Below the pieces are notes generated by a model. It was not told where the DNA came from and made no database searches. It saw nothing but the letters and a program-made list of their open reading frames with translations. A DNA stretch of 64,000 nucleotides. Origin: a virus. Below, one piece after another: positions 37,346-45,889 of the stretch; within the stretch, counting starts at the first letter, position 1; every line of letters starts with the position of its first letter. The DNA is taken from IMG/VR virus record IMGVR_UViG_3300044701_001873, positions 1 through 64,000 of that record; one strand, written 5' to 3'. Made by a program: the position numbers and the translations under genes.

Positions 37346-38350
37346 TCAAGAGAAAGGAACAATTACTTGATCCGTTTCTTCACCCTTAATTTGAGCAATC
37401 GAACCTACGATTTCAAATGGTTTGACTCCAGTTTCAAGAAACTTAGAAACATAACGAATTGCCATCGTGTGAAAGGACTCCAACTCTGCTTTAGCAGTAT
37501 TCCGCTGCTCTTTCAGTTCCTCAGGACTGATAGCACTTGAACTATACAGAGTTACCATAGTTGTTCGACCAGTTTTGGAATAATCTTCAAGAATGAACTT
37601 GAAGTTACGAAGAGTGTAAAGATCGTTAGCAGCATTCACAACACGACCAAATCGGTTCTTCTGATCGATTTTACCGCCAACTTGGTATTCAGTTTGAGTG
37701 CGAATAATCTTCTTGACGTCTTGAAGTTCAAGAGCCCGAAGTTTGCTGACACTAACAGTTTCTTTGTAAATGTTAGTCGCAATTGTTTTTCGAGTCCTTT
37801 GACTAAGCACATTTGGGACACTTTCAATCCATTCAAGAATGGCACCCATGTCTTTGGCCAGATCGCCACGATTTACACGAGCAACACCAATTTTGATAAA
37901 GTCATCTTTTGTGGCACTTTTACAAGATGGGTGAGAATTTGCCCCCAAACTAATATCTTCAATTAAGTTTTTGGAATTGACACCAGGATCAAATTCATAG
38001 AGATCAAAAACCCAATACTTTTGTGAAAGTTCAAGGAGCGCCCAAGTTCGAGTAAAACCATCCAAAAGTTTAAACTTGTTTTCTTCCTCGTCCTTAATTA
38101 CGATTGGCGGAAGCTGATCGTAGCGAATACCTCTTTGAAGGTCTTCTAAAAGACCTTGTTTGTTATCACCATCAGTTCCAGCTGCGCGATGTTGATTTTC
38201 TTCCCAATCACCACCACGATCTACATCTTCCACTGGAAGAATTACAGTTTCAATATATCGAGCACCTTTGAATTCCTTTCGCGGAAGAGAAATCAAAAGT
38301 GAATTTGAAGGATCTGGTGCGGAGCACCGATCAATAACAACGTGTGACAT
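37346..38350 (-). CDS. ParB-like N-terminal-domain protein
   Basis: The 334-residue protein has LPPIVIKDEEENKFKLLDGF then TRTWALLELSQ (80-110), matching the ParB/Srx-like nuclease fold where GxxR closes the active site. The rest is helical and lacks a clear HTH. It could bind or nick DNA or act as a nucleotide-dependent clamp. It lies between the helicase and the split methyltransferase, suggesting shared work. Confidence 0.7.
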   Translation of the reverse strand: MSHVVIDRCSAPDPSNSLLISLPRKEFKGARYIETVILPVEDVDRGGDWEENQHRAAGTDGDNKQGLLEDLQRGIRYDQLPPIVIKDEEENKFKLLDGFTRTWALLELSQKYWVFDLYEFDPGVNSKNLIEDISLGANSHPSCKSATKDDFIKIGVARVNRGDLAKDMGAILEWIESVPNVLSQRTRKTIATNIYKETVSVSKLRALELQDVKKIIRTQTEYQVGGKIDQKNRFGRVVNAANDLYTLRNFKFILEDYSKTGRTTMVTLYSSSAISPEELKEQRNTAKAELESFHTMAIRYVSKFLETGVKPFEIVGSIAQIKGEETDQVIVPFS

Positions 38351-38408
38351 TTGTGTTAGTCAGGTAAAGAACAAATCGGCGGCGAACGAATTCCTTGCCG
38401 ATGTGAGT

Positions 38409-38437
38409 AATATACGATGGATCAACCGCCCCGTCAA
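38409..38437 (-). promoter_or_regulatory. Sigma-70 promoter
   Basis: TTGACG (38432-38437) and TATATT (38409-38414) are spaced by 17 bases on the minus strand, about 60 bases before the ATG at 38350. A close match, in an otherwise gene-free gap of about 100 bases. Confidence 0.85.
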
Positions 38438-38449
38438 CCCCTCGACCCA

Positions 38450-38851
38450 TTAGAAAAACTTTTCAATACCGATAAGATTTCCAAATGAGTAATCATACTC
38501 CAGAGCATCCGCACACACATAATGAGGATGATCTGTAGACACACCTAACCTCTCACAAAGCTCCTTATGATTATCTTCCATCATCTCGACGGCATAGAGC
38601 ATATGATCCAGAACATATTTCTCTTCGTGATATTGACATAAACGATTTTTAAGAGCAATCAAAAAGTTTCCAGATCCTGCAGAGTTATCGATAAAGGTGC
38701 TCTCTGGATTTTTAATAATCTCGATGTCAATATCATTCACCATACTCTCGACAAGATCCATCGGAGTAAAGACTTCTTGTGTCTCTTTAATTCTCTCGTC
38801 GGATCTTTCAATAGTTGATCCAACTTCTAGATTATGTTTATTCTTTGTCAT
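38450..38851 (-). CDS. Adenine methyltransferase, SAM-binding subunit of split beta-class enzyme
   Basis: The 133-residue protein has TQEVFTPMDLVESMVND (24-40, motif X type), IDNSAGSGNF (54-63, motif I) and ADALEYD (about 114-120, motif III), but no NPPY. The catalytic motif lies on the upstream gene. Together the pair reads IV-TRD-X-I-III, the beta class order. The genes overlap by 14 bases. A functional enzyme would need both subunits. Confidence 0.8.
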   Translation of the reverse strand: MTKNKHNLEVGSTIERSDERIKETQEVFTPMDLVESMVNDIDIEIIKNPESTFIDNSAGSGNFLIALKNRLCQYHEEKYVLDHMLYAVEMMEDNHKELCERLGVSTDHPHYVCADALEYDYSFGNLIGIEKFF

Positions 38852-39422
38852 CTCGCTCCTCTAGACATTTAATATAGGTTGAAATCAAATCATTCTTTCC
38901 AAAATGATATCTTCCATTACATTGATTTGCTGCCTCTCTAAACCTATCAGCAAATTCTACCATATTATCAATTACACTTTTATCTCGAACCTTCAGAAAG
39001 TGATGTCCCTTAGCATAATGAGTGAAGTTCTCTGTCTTCACTCGACCACTTGGACCACATCCATATTCACCAACAAATACATCGGCATCAAATCTTCTTT
39101 CATAAGGCAGGAATTCAAAATCAGGATGTTCTCTTAACATCGGAATTTCACCTACACCTACCTGAAATCTCGACGTGTTTTTTACCTCCCAGTATTGTTT
39201 CACAGCACTAATACCATTTGGGAATGTAGAAGAATCTAGATCTTCATCTAAAACACAATGAAGATGATCTTTAATTTTATTTAAAGAAGATGGTTTTCTG
39301 ACTGATGTTGGTAAGACTGCTCGAACATCATCAGTGTGCTCAGAAATCTTGTTTAGAAATTTAATCGCAAGATTTCCACCAACACCATATGGAGGATTAA
39401 TAATTGCTAGTGTAAATCTCAT
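38838..39422 (-). CDS. Adenine methyltransferase, catalytic/recognition subunit of split beta-class enzyme
   Basis: The 194-residue protein begins MRFTLAIINPPYGVGGNLA, with NPPY at residues 9-12. The rest contains no SAM-binding GxG motif and may recognise the DNA target. It starts right after a nested promoter and is followed by the SAM-binding half. An intact single-chain enzyme of this class would be about 330 residues, the sum of the two. Confidence 0.8.
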   Translation of the reverse strand: MRFTLAIINPPYGVGGNLAIKFLNKISEHTDDVRAVLPTSVRKPSSLNKIKDHLHCVLDEDLDSSTFPNGISAVKQYWEVKNTSRFQVGVGEIPMLREHPDFEFLPYERRFDADVFVGEYGCGPSGRVKTENFTHYAKGHHFLKVRDKSVIDNMVEFADRFREAANQCNGRYHFGKNDLISTYIKCLEERDDKE

Positions 39423-39437
39423 ATAACTTTTTTATTC

Positions 39438-39477
39438 ATTATACAACAAAAAGGTCCCTAAGTCAACTTAGAAACCT
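39438..39477 (-). promoter_or_regulatory. Terminator with nested sigma-70 promoter
   Basis: The hairpin with arms 39452-39463 and 39466-39477, then TTTTTG, terminates upstream transcripts. The -35 TTGACT (39461-39466) falls at its tip and is 17 bases from TATAAT (39438-39443), which starts the split methyltransferase operon. Confidence 0.85.
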
Positions 39478-39532
39478 TAAAGAACTTAGAGATATCCTAT
39501 CAACCGTGACAAGGCACATTATACAGGGATTT

Positions 39533-39955
39533 TCAACCCCATGTCAAGTATTCGTAGTAGAGTTTCTCTTCGTTCTCTTCTGCTTCTTGTTCCCAAGGTT
39601 GATCTTCATAAGAAACTTTGCTATAATCAACTCCTTTCCAGAGTTGTTTATTGTGCCTTTCCTTTAGATCACCTCGAACGTGTTGAAGAACGTGAGTGCA
39701 TTCGTGAAACAGAGTCTTAATATAGGTTTCCTTATCAAGTCCATTGTGAATTTCAATCATAAACTCACGAGGACGATAGGCATCCCCTTCAATATTACAC
39801 CACCCATATACATTATCTCGACGTAAATTCCGATGCTTTACAGTGATGTCAAGTTTGTGGCGGGGAAGATACTTATCGCAAAAATATTCAATGACATCTT
39901 TGCAAAGTTTCTTACGGACACCAAAACCGAAACCATTAATATCAAGATAAACCAT
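39533..39955 (-). CDS. SprT-like zinc metallopeptidase
   Basis: The 140-residue protein has HECTH (84-88), the HExxH zinc site of a gluzincin-type peptidase, with H84 and H88 as ligands and E85 catalytic. The body fits the SprT fold. An acidic C-terminus (EQEAEENEEKL) may supply the third ligand. SprT-like proteins can remove DNA-protein crosslinks; role in the phage unknown. TGATG couples it to the upstream gene. Confidence 0.8.
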   Translation of the reverse strand: MVYLDINGFGFGVRKKLCKDVIEYFCDKYLPRHKLDITVKHRNLRRDNVYGWCNIEGDAYRPREFMIEIHNGLDKETYIKTLFHECTHVLQHVRGDLKERHNKQLWKGVDYSKVSYEDQPWEQEAEENEEKLYYEYLTWG

Positions 39956-40059
39956 CAGAAGAAATAATTAAAAATAGATTGTGTAAGGCGAACTCCCCAG
40001 TTCATAAAAAGTAGAAAAGAACTGAGGAAAAGAAGGCGATCAAAGGAGGAAAACCTCAT
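39955..40059 (-). CDS. 34-residue membrane protein
   Basis: The frame MRFSSFDRLLFLSSFLLFM ends QSIFNYFF. One helix with basic flanks. Its stop overlaps the peptidase ATG as TGATG. Upstream an eight-codon frame (MSNQRPRL) lies between the -10 box and this start and overlaps it, a possible leader. Confidence 0.65.
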   Translation of the reverse strand: MRFSSFDRLLFLSSFLLFMNWGVRLTQSIFNYFF

Positions 40060-40082
40060 AAACGGGGTCTTTGGTTGCTCAT

Positions 40083-40139
40083 ATACTATAAACCCCCCTG
40101 GAAGAGATCCTAGGGGGGTCTGTGACGGTTCTAGAAGTG
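40083..40139 (-). promoter_or_regulatory. Terminator-promoter cassette
   Basis: ACCCCCCT/AGGGGGGT hairpin (40090-40097 with 40110-40117), directly followed by TTATAGT with TATAGT at 40083-40088. A diverged form of the inverted repeat (CCACTTCTAGAACCGTCACA) lies upstream. It separates the structural block from the peptidase operon. Confidence 0.75.
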
Positions 40140-40143
40140 GTTC

Positions 40144-42657
40144 TTATGGAGTCCAGTCTAGAACTATTGGAGCATTCCCTGCAGTAGCTGATGCTGGGTA
40201 TTGACGTGAATTTCCCCACATAATTCTTGCGGATCCTTGGGCACCAGCCATACCACTGACGGATTCATTCTCTCTTCCGGATCCTCCACCACCACCCCAT
40301 TGTCCTGCATTATTAGGACCTCCACTAGTATTACTTCCAGGACCTCCAATGATGATTGTTTGTGCCACCCAAACATTACCCCCATTACCACGAAATGGTT
40401 CTGGATCTTCAGTGCCCGGAATATCTTGAGTATCTGGATCTAAATTATTTTTATATGCGGACATAAGAATTGCACCATTATCAGTTACTCCATATGTTTG
40501 AACTGTGATTGGACTGTAACCATTAATGGGTTCTTGAACGCTAGTAATATTAGATACTCTGATATTATCAACCATTCCAATAGCAAGAATGAGAGATCCG
40601 TTTTGTGTTGTAGTTATTTGAGGAGGATTGGGAGATCCATAAAAAGTAGAATTATTGTCAAAAGATGGTGCATTTGGTGTTGCTGGTATGTTTGCATTAG
40701 AAAATGTAATTACTAGATGAGCTGCCGGAATATTTGTTGATGCTTCTTCTAAATTTGTAATGTTTGTCCCGTCTCCAGTATTCCAAATACCCCATCGAAT
40801 ATTCCATCCCATTCCACCGGTATCAAAGGAAGCGGGCCCGCTGCTGCCGGCAATAAAACGGTCAAGTGCAACACCGGTAAGTTGTGGAGTACTGGGAGTA
40901 GCGTTATTATCATAAGCACTAATAACCATAACTGTGCAACCATCTGATACAATACCAGATATATCAAGTGTTGTTGGTAAAGTAAAATTGTCTGTATCTG
41001 GTTCGTTCCATGTCGATGTGGAAGCAGTTCCGATAATAGAAACTGGATTTGCCGTATTTGATCGTGGAACTTCAATTGACCAAGCACGGGCATGTGATGT
41101 TGTTCCGGTTAAAAAGGGCCCAGGATCAAATGTTTCAGTAGTTCCCGTTGCAACCTGTCGATAAGATGCGACTAGTCCAACCCCTTCACCACCCCTTGGC
41201 GGAGTTCTTCCTCCATTTACTGTAGCAATTTCTGTTGTTCCTGCCCCTGCAGTAGTTGACCCTGGACTTAATAAAATTGCGTTAGTTAAATATCCAAGAG
41301 CAAGTGAAAATGCTCCTCTAGGAGTTCCAACATATGCTGGGGGATTTGGCATAAGTGAACCGCCAGTATTAACCTGAAGACCAGGATTTCCACTTGTTGT
41401 CAAATAATTAATTGTTGGTGGATTAGGTAGAAACCTAAGAGCAAACATATTATGAACTGAAGATGTTGTAAGACCAGCTAATGTTCCACTAAGACCACCT
41501 TCAGGAACAAATCTGTAAGATGATGTGAAATTTAAATCTCTTGATTTATTGGCAATAGCTGTAACATTAGCAGGAATAGCTTCTGTGGCTATTCCTGAAG
41601 AACTTATTCTATATACGCCATTGACTGATTGACTGATAGTAGTAAATCCTACTGGAACTGGAATAGATGTAAAATTGGTTGCTAATTGTCTGTCTCCAGT
41701 ATAAACATCAGATCCTGACATTAAAAGAAGAAAATCTCCTGTGGTTATTCCAACGGGATAATCAATAGAGGTTGTTGTTGAAACAGATTCTGAAATATAT
41801 TGTGCAGCAATTCCTAAACCAGGATCGTTGAAGAAAGATCCTCCTCCACCACCAGACCCTCCACTACCAGTGTCATTACTACCAGGTTCTCCTGTTGAAT
41901 TAAGTTCTCCTGTTATGTCAATTCCATAGGCACCAACGCCACCACCTCCATATCCTTTTTGAGAAAGACCACCAGTTCCGGTTCCACCACCTCCACCACC
42001 ACCACCAGATCCGGTTACGGCAGAAGTAGCAACTGTATTTGGATTAACTGAACCGCCATTGCCGCCCGCTCCAATATAACCGCCGGCACCTCCGCCGCCA
42101 GCACCCCCACCTGTGCAAGATCCACCATTACCTCCGGCACCTCCATTATATTTAAAAACGGTAATTCCTGCATTAGTTGGAGCTCCATAAGAAGTTGAAC
42201 CACCACGACCACCTGCACCTCCTGCAGCAGAACCTGTGTTAGTAGTTGCTTTGCCCCCGCCTCTTCCACCTTCAGCAATTAGAATATTACCTCCTACACC
42301 TGCGCCGCCACCAACTCTTGAAAATAATCTAATGTACGTATCTCCACCCGCTCCCCCTACCCCCGCAGCAGCATTCGAAGCTGCTCCAGCAACACCTGCA
42401 GTTCCGACAAAAATTTCTAAAACATCTCCTGGGACAACAGAAAAAATTCCCCAAGTGAGACCTCCTCCACCGCCTCCACCTGCAGCAAAACTATCAGATC
42501 CAGTTCCACCACCACCTCCACCTGCACCAATACAGACTGCAGATAGTGAAGTTACACCCTCAGGAACTGTAAAATAACTACTAACTCCTGCTGTAGTATA
42601 AGATACTTGATTTTGTTGAGAATTTATGTAAGATAATAATTGTGCGGGAAAAGTCAT
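40144..42657 (-). CDS. Glycine-rich tail protein, 837 residues
   Basis: Residues 25-290 are dominated by glycine-rich loops (GGGGGGTGSDS, GGAGGRGGS, GGGGAGGYIGAGG), typical of phage adhesins whose tips bind receptors through polyglycine. A beta-rich middle has repeated SLILAIGMVDNI-type segments. It ends AGNAPIVLDWTP. The 62390-64000 gene shares both the glycine tracts and the AIGxxDN segment. Probable tail-tip or fibre protein. Confidence 0.8.
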   Translation of the reverse strand: MTFPAQLLSYINSQQNQVSYTTAGVSSYFTVPEGVTSLSAVCIGAGGGGGGTGSDSFAAGGGGGGGLTWGIFSVVPGDVLEIFVGTAGVAGAASNAAAGVGGAGGDTYIRLFSRVGGGAGVGGNILIAEGGRGGGKATTNTGSAAGGAGGRGGSTSYGAPTNAGITVFKYNGGAGGNGGSCTGGGAGGGGAGGYIGAGGNGGSVNPNTVATSAVTGSGGGGGGGGTGTGGLSQKGYGGGGVGAYGIDITGELNSTGEPGSNDTGSGGSGGGGGSFFNDPGLGIAAQYISESVSTTTSIDYPVGITTGDFLLLMSGSDVYTGDRQLATNFTSIPVPVGFTTISQSVNGVYRISSSGIATEAIPANVTAIANKSRDLNFTSSYRFVPEGGLSGTLAGLTTSSVHNMFALRFLPNPPTINYLTTSGNPGLQVNTGGSLMPNPPAYVGTPRGAFSLALGYLTNAILLSPGSTTAGAGTTEIATVNGGRTPPRGGEGVGLVASYRQVATGTTETFDPGPFLTGTTSHARAWSIEVPRSNTANPVSIIGTASTSTWNEPDTDNFTLPTTLDISGIVSDGCTVMVISAYDNNATPSTPQLTGVALDRFIAGSSGPASFDTGGMGWNIRWGIWNTGDGTNITNLEEASTNIPAAHLVITFSNANIPATPNAPSFDNNSTFYGSPNPPQITTTQNGSLILAIGMVDNIRVSNITSVQEPINGYSPITVQTYGVTDNGAILMSAYKNNLDPDTQDIPGTEDPEPFRGNGGNVWVAQTIIIGGPGSNTSGGPNNAGQWGGGGGSGRENESVSGMAGAQGSARIMWGNSRQYPASATAGNAPIVLDWTP

Positions 42658-42658
42658 A

Positions 42659-44974
42659 TCAGTATAAACCTGCTCCAGAAATTACATATTCATTAGTATT
42701 TACACATAAAAGCGTAGCGACCCCATAAGGAGCAAGATCTCTATTTCCAGTTAAAGTGCTTCCTGCAAATCTTAATACCACTCCAGTAGATCCTGTGGTA
42801 TTAATTCCAATAGATGTTGCTCCAGAATTATAGATAACCACATTATTTCCTGAAGAGAATAATCCAGTTGGAATTGTTACAGTTGCTCCAGCACCACCAA
42901 CTGATACGTGTTTTCCATTATCTGATGGATCTAATGTATAAGGTGGTGTTGCAAGCGTTTGGGGTATAGTTGCAGGACCAAAGGTTCCTTGAACGCCTTG
43001 AATACCTTGACGTCCTTGAATTCCCTGAATACCTTGAGGTCCTTGAATACCCTGAATACCTTGAGTTCCTGCTCCGGTAATTCCTTGGAGACCTTGAGGA
43101 CCTTGAATTCCCTGAATACCTTGACGTCCTTGAATTCCCTGAATACCTTGAGGTCCTTGAATTCCCTGAATACCTTGAGGTCCTTGAATTCCCTGAATAC
43201 CTTGAGTTCCTGCTCCGGTAATTCCTTGGAGACCTTGAGGTCCTTGAGTTCCCTGGAGTCCTTGAGTTCCCTGGAGTCCTTGAGGTCCTTGAATACCTTG
43301 AAGACCTTGAAGTCCTTGAGATCCTGGTGTTCCTGCTCCACCAGAAAGACCTTGAATACCTTGACTTCCTTGAATTCCTTGAATACCTTGAGGTCCTTGA
43401 GTTCCCTGGAGTCCTTGAATTCCTTGAAGTCCCTGAGAGCCTGTAGTTCCTTGAATACCTTGAAGTCCTTGAGATCCTGGTGTTCCTGCTCCACCAGAAA
43501 GACCTTGAATTCCTTGAAGTCCCTGAAGTCCCTGAGGACCTGCAGTTCCTTGAAGACCTTGAGGTCCTTGAATACCTTGAAGACCTTGAGATCCTTGAAC
43601 ACCTTGAATACCTTGAACACCTGGAGTTCCAAGAGTTCCGGAAATACCTTGAATACCTTGATTTCCTTGAATTCCTTGAATTCCTTGAATTCCTTGAAGA
43701 CCCTGAGCACCTGGAACCCCAACACCCCCAAAAGTTCCTTGAACCCCTTGAATTCCTTGAATTCCTTGAATTCCTAAAGGACCTTGATTTCCTTGAATTC
43801 CTTGAGGTCCTATGGTTCCTTGAAGTCCTTGAATTCCTAGGAGACCCTGAGTTCCAAAATCACCACTAATTCCCTGTAGTCCTTGAGGACCTGCAGTTCC
43901 TTGAATACCTTGAGGTCCTTGAATACCTTGAGGTCCTTGAATTCCCTGAATACCTTGACGTCCTTGAATTCCTTGAATTCCTTGAATACCTTGAAGACCA
44001 AAAAGAGCAGCTTCTTGAACGGTTTTCCAAGTAACTCCAAGGCCAGGTCCTTGAGACATTAATACTGAAGTAGTTGTTCCACTAGTTCCATCAATATCAT
44101 CAGCATCATATGCCAAAAATCCTTCTAAAATTAAACCTATTGAAGTTCCAACTCCGACAATTGCTGCTCCACCACCAACATATAGTGATGTAATAGAACC
44201 AATACCACCGATTACATTTCTAGAAGTTTCTGCAATTCCGCTAATATTTTCTGCTTCCTTTGCCTTATTGACATAAATTGGATAAAATTCACTTGGATCT
44301 ACTCTTTCTGTGCTTAAAAATCCTCCAGTAATATTCGCAGCACTGGTTAGATTAGTTGCAGTTGTTGCAGTTCCACTTAAATCGCCATAAAAATCGGGAG
44401 CAGTAACGGAACTGATAAATCTACCATCACCAGCAACATCTAATGTAAAAATCGGATTATTTGTTGCTACACCAACCCTACGAGTTGATGCATTATAAAA
44501 TAAATCAGGAGTTCCAAATGCAAATCCAGTTGAAGTATTAACAAGGAATTCACCTACATTTCCTTGATTTAAAACTTCATCAACTGCAATTCTAATTGTT
44601 GCTACACCAACTCCAGGAAACATTTCAAATGAGGAAGTTTCTACGGTAACTCCCGTTCCTACAAAATTTAATGCCCCAATTCTAGTGAAGGCATTGGATG
44701 GCAAAGTACCTCTATCAAAAACACTTATAAGACCTTGAGTAGTTCCAATTCCAATATTGCCTGTGGCCCAATATCGTTCTCCTGGTTGAGTTCCTACTCC
44801 AATTACAGTATAATACTGACCTAAAGGAAGCGGTTTTGCAGTAACCGAAGATGGTCCTACTAAAGGGTCACCGAGATTTGGTTCAGCTTGCTCTAATCCA
44901 AGAAACTGATACCTATCGGAAGTAATTCTTGATTGTGGAGTTCTTACAACTCTTCCAGAATTTAATCTCGCCAT
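42659..44974 (-). CDS. Collagen-like tail protein, 771 residues
   Basis: The N-terminal 320 residues are beta-rich (GIGTTQGLISVFDRG, FYGDLSGTATTATNL). Residues 324-663 are Gly-x-y repeats, mostly GIQGIQGPQGLQG. The C-terminal 108 residues (LDPSDNGKHVSVGG, SGATSIGINTTGSTG) form a head with a G-rich turn. It would form a trimeric rod, as at 8863-11592, but with a different repeat unit (Q instead of D). Confidence 0.85.
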   Translation of the reverse strand: MARLNSGRVVRTPQSRITSDRYQFLGLEQAEPNLGDPLVGPSSVTAKPLPLGQYYTVIGVGTQPGERYWATGNIGIGTTQGLISVFDRGTLPSNAFTRIGALNFVGTGVTVETSSFEMFPGVGVATIRIAVDEVLNQGNVGEFLVNTSTGFAFGTPDLFYNASTRRVGVATNNPIFTLDVAGDGRFISSVTAPDFYGDLSGTATTATNLTSAANITGGFLSTERVDPSEFYPIYVNKAKEAENISGIAETSRNVIGGIGSITSLYVGGGAAIVGVGTSIGLILEGFLAYDADDIDGTSGTTTSVLMSQGPGLGVTWKTVQEAALFGLQGIQGIQGIQGRQGIQGIQGPQGIQGPQGIQGTAGPQGLQGISGDFGTQGLLGIQGLQGTIGPQGIQGNQGPLGIQGIQGIQGVQGTFGGVGVPGAQGLQGIQGIQGIQGNQGIQGISGTLGTPGVQGIQGVQGSQGLQGIQGPQGLQGTAGPQGLQGLQGIQGLSGGAGTPGSQGLQGIQGTTGSQGLQGIQGLQGTQGPQGIQGIQGSQGIQGLSGGAGTPGSQGLQGLQGIQGPQGLQGTQGLQGTQGPQGLQGITGAGTQGIQGIQGPQGIQGIQGPQGIQGIQGRQGIQGIQGPQGLQGITGAGTQGIQGIQGPQGIQGIQGRQGIQGVQGTFGPATIPQTLATPPYTLDPSDNGKHVSVGGAGATVTIPTGLFSSGNNVVIYNSGATSIGINTTGSTGVVLRFAGSTLTGNRDLAPYGVATLLCVNTNEYVISGAGLY

Positions 44975-45019
44975 TTAACTATTTTTGAGGTGAATTATGT
45001 TAGTTCTTGTTCTCATTAT

Positions 45020-45889
45020 TTAGACCAGGTTCAATGTAGCTGATCCAATACCAGCAACAGAAAATACAAGTGTACTTCCAACAACATCAATTTTCACTGG
45101 ATAGTCTGATGCAGAACTCATAAATCCATTAGCAGCAATGATAATTCCACTTGCTGAAAGAATTGACCCATCAAAAGTTAGTGATGAAGAACCTGTTGCA
45201 ACGTTTGATGCATTTTTGTATACTACTTGATTAGCAGATCCTGCTACGGGACCAGTAGATCCTTGAACCCCCTGAACTCCAACAATGCCGGAAATCCCTT
45301 GAACTCCTTGAGCACCTTGAGATCCTATTCCACTTGATCCAGTAGATCCTTGAACTCCCTGAACTCCAACAATGCCGGAAATCCCTTGAACTCCCTGAAT
45401 TCCTTGAGAACCAGATCCTCCAGTTCCTACACCACTTGGACCTTGAACTCCCTGAACTCCTTGTGATCCTATTCCCGTAGCACCTTGAACACCTTGAAGT
45501 CCTTGTGATCCTATTCCTGTAGCACCTGTAGCACCTTGAACACCAACAGAACCTGAGAGACCTTGAATTCCTTGAGATCCAGATCCTCCAGTTCCCACAC
45601 CACTAGGTCCTTGAACACCTTGAGTTCCTTGAAGTCCTTGTGATCCTATTCCTGTAGTTCCTTGACGTCCTTGAATTCCTTGGGCACTTTGTCCTAATGA
45701 AGACCAACTAACTCCAGCACCAATAGAAGTTAAAACAAATCCAGTAGATCCAACACCTGCATTAGAATCAATAATACCATTTTGAAATGACATTGGGGAA
45801 GTTGAAGACCCAAGAGATACTGAATTGGTAATTGTATTAATACCAATAGAACTTCCCAGTATTGATAATATCCTAGTTCTTCGTGTCAT
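45020..45889 (-). CDS. Collagen-like tail protein, 289 residues
   Basis: The N-terminal 65 residues (MTRRTRILSILGSSIGINT) are basic, then collagen repeats (about 66-213; GSQGIQGVQGISG) and a C-terminal domain (SANQVVYKNASNVATGSSS). It is shorter than the other two collagen genes, in the same block. Its ATG overlaps the upstream stop by four bases. Probably a fibre segment. Confidence 0.8.
   Translation of the reverse strand: MTRRTRILSILGSSIGINTITNSVSLGSSTSPMSFQNGIIDSNAGVGSTGFVLTSIGAGVSWSSLGQSAQGIQGRQGTTGIGSQGLQGTQGVQGPSGVGTGGSGSQGIQGLSGSVGVQGATGATGIGSQGLQGVQGATGIGSQGVQGVQGPSGVGTGGSGSQGIQGVQGISGIVGVQGVQGSTGSSGIGSQGAQGVQGISGIVGVQGVQGSTGPVAGSANQVVYKNASNVATGSSSLTFDGSILSASGIIIAANGFMSSASDYPVKIDVVGSTLVFSVAGIGSATLNLV

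Noticed and set aside
36227-37540. 437-codon open frame on the plus strand opposite the helicase
   Set aside because: It lies wholly antisense to a helicase with all motifs, and its length follows from the higher G+C and codon bias of that gene.
42931-43869. Long repetitive frames in other readings of the collagen region (SLNTLNTL and FKVFKEFK types)
   Set aside because: They are frame shadows of the Gly-x-y repeats; the collagen frame has matching ends and neighbours.
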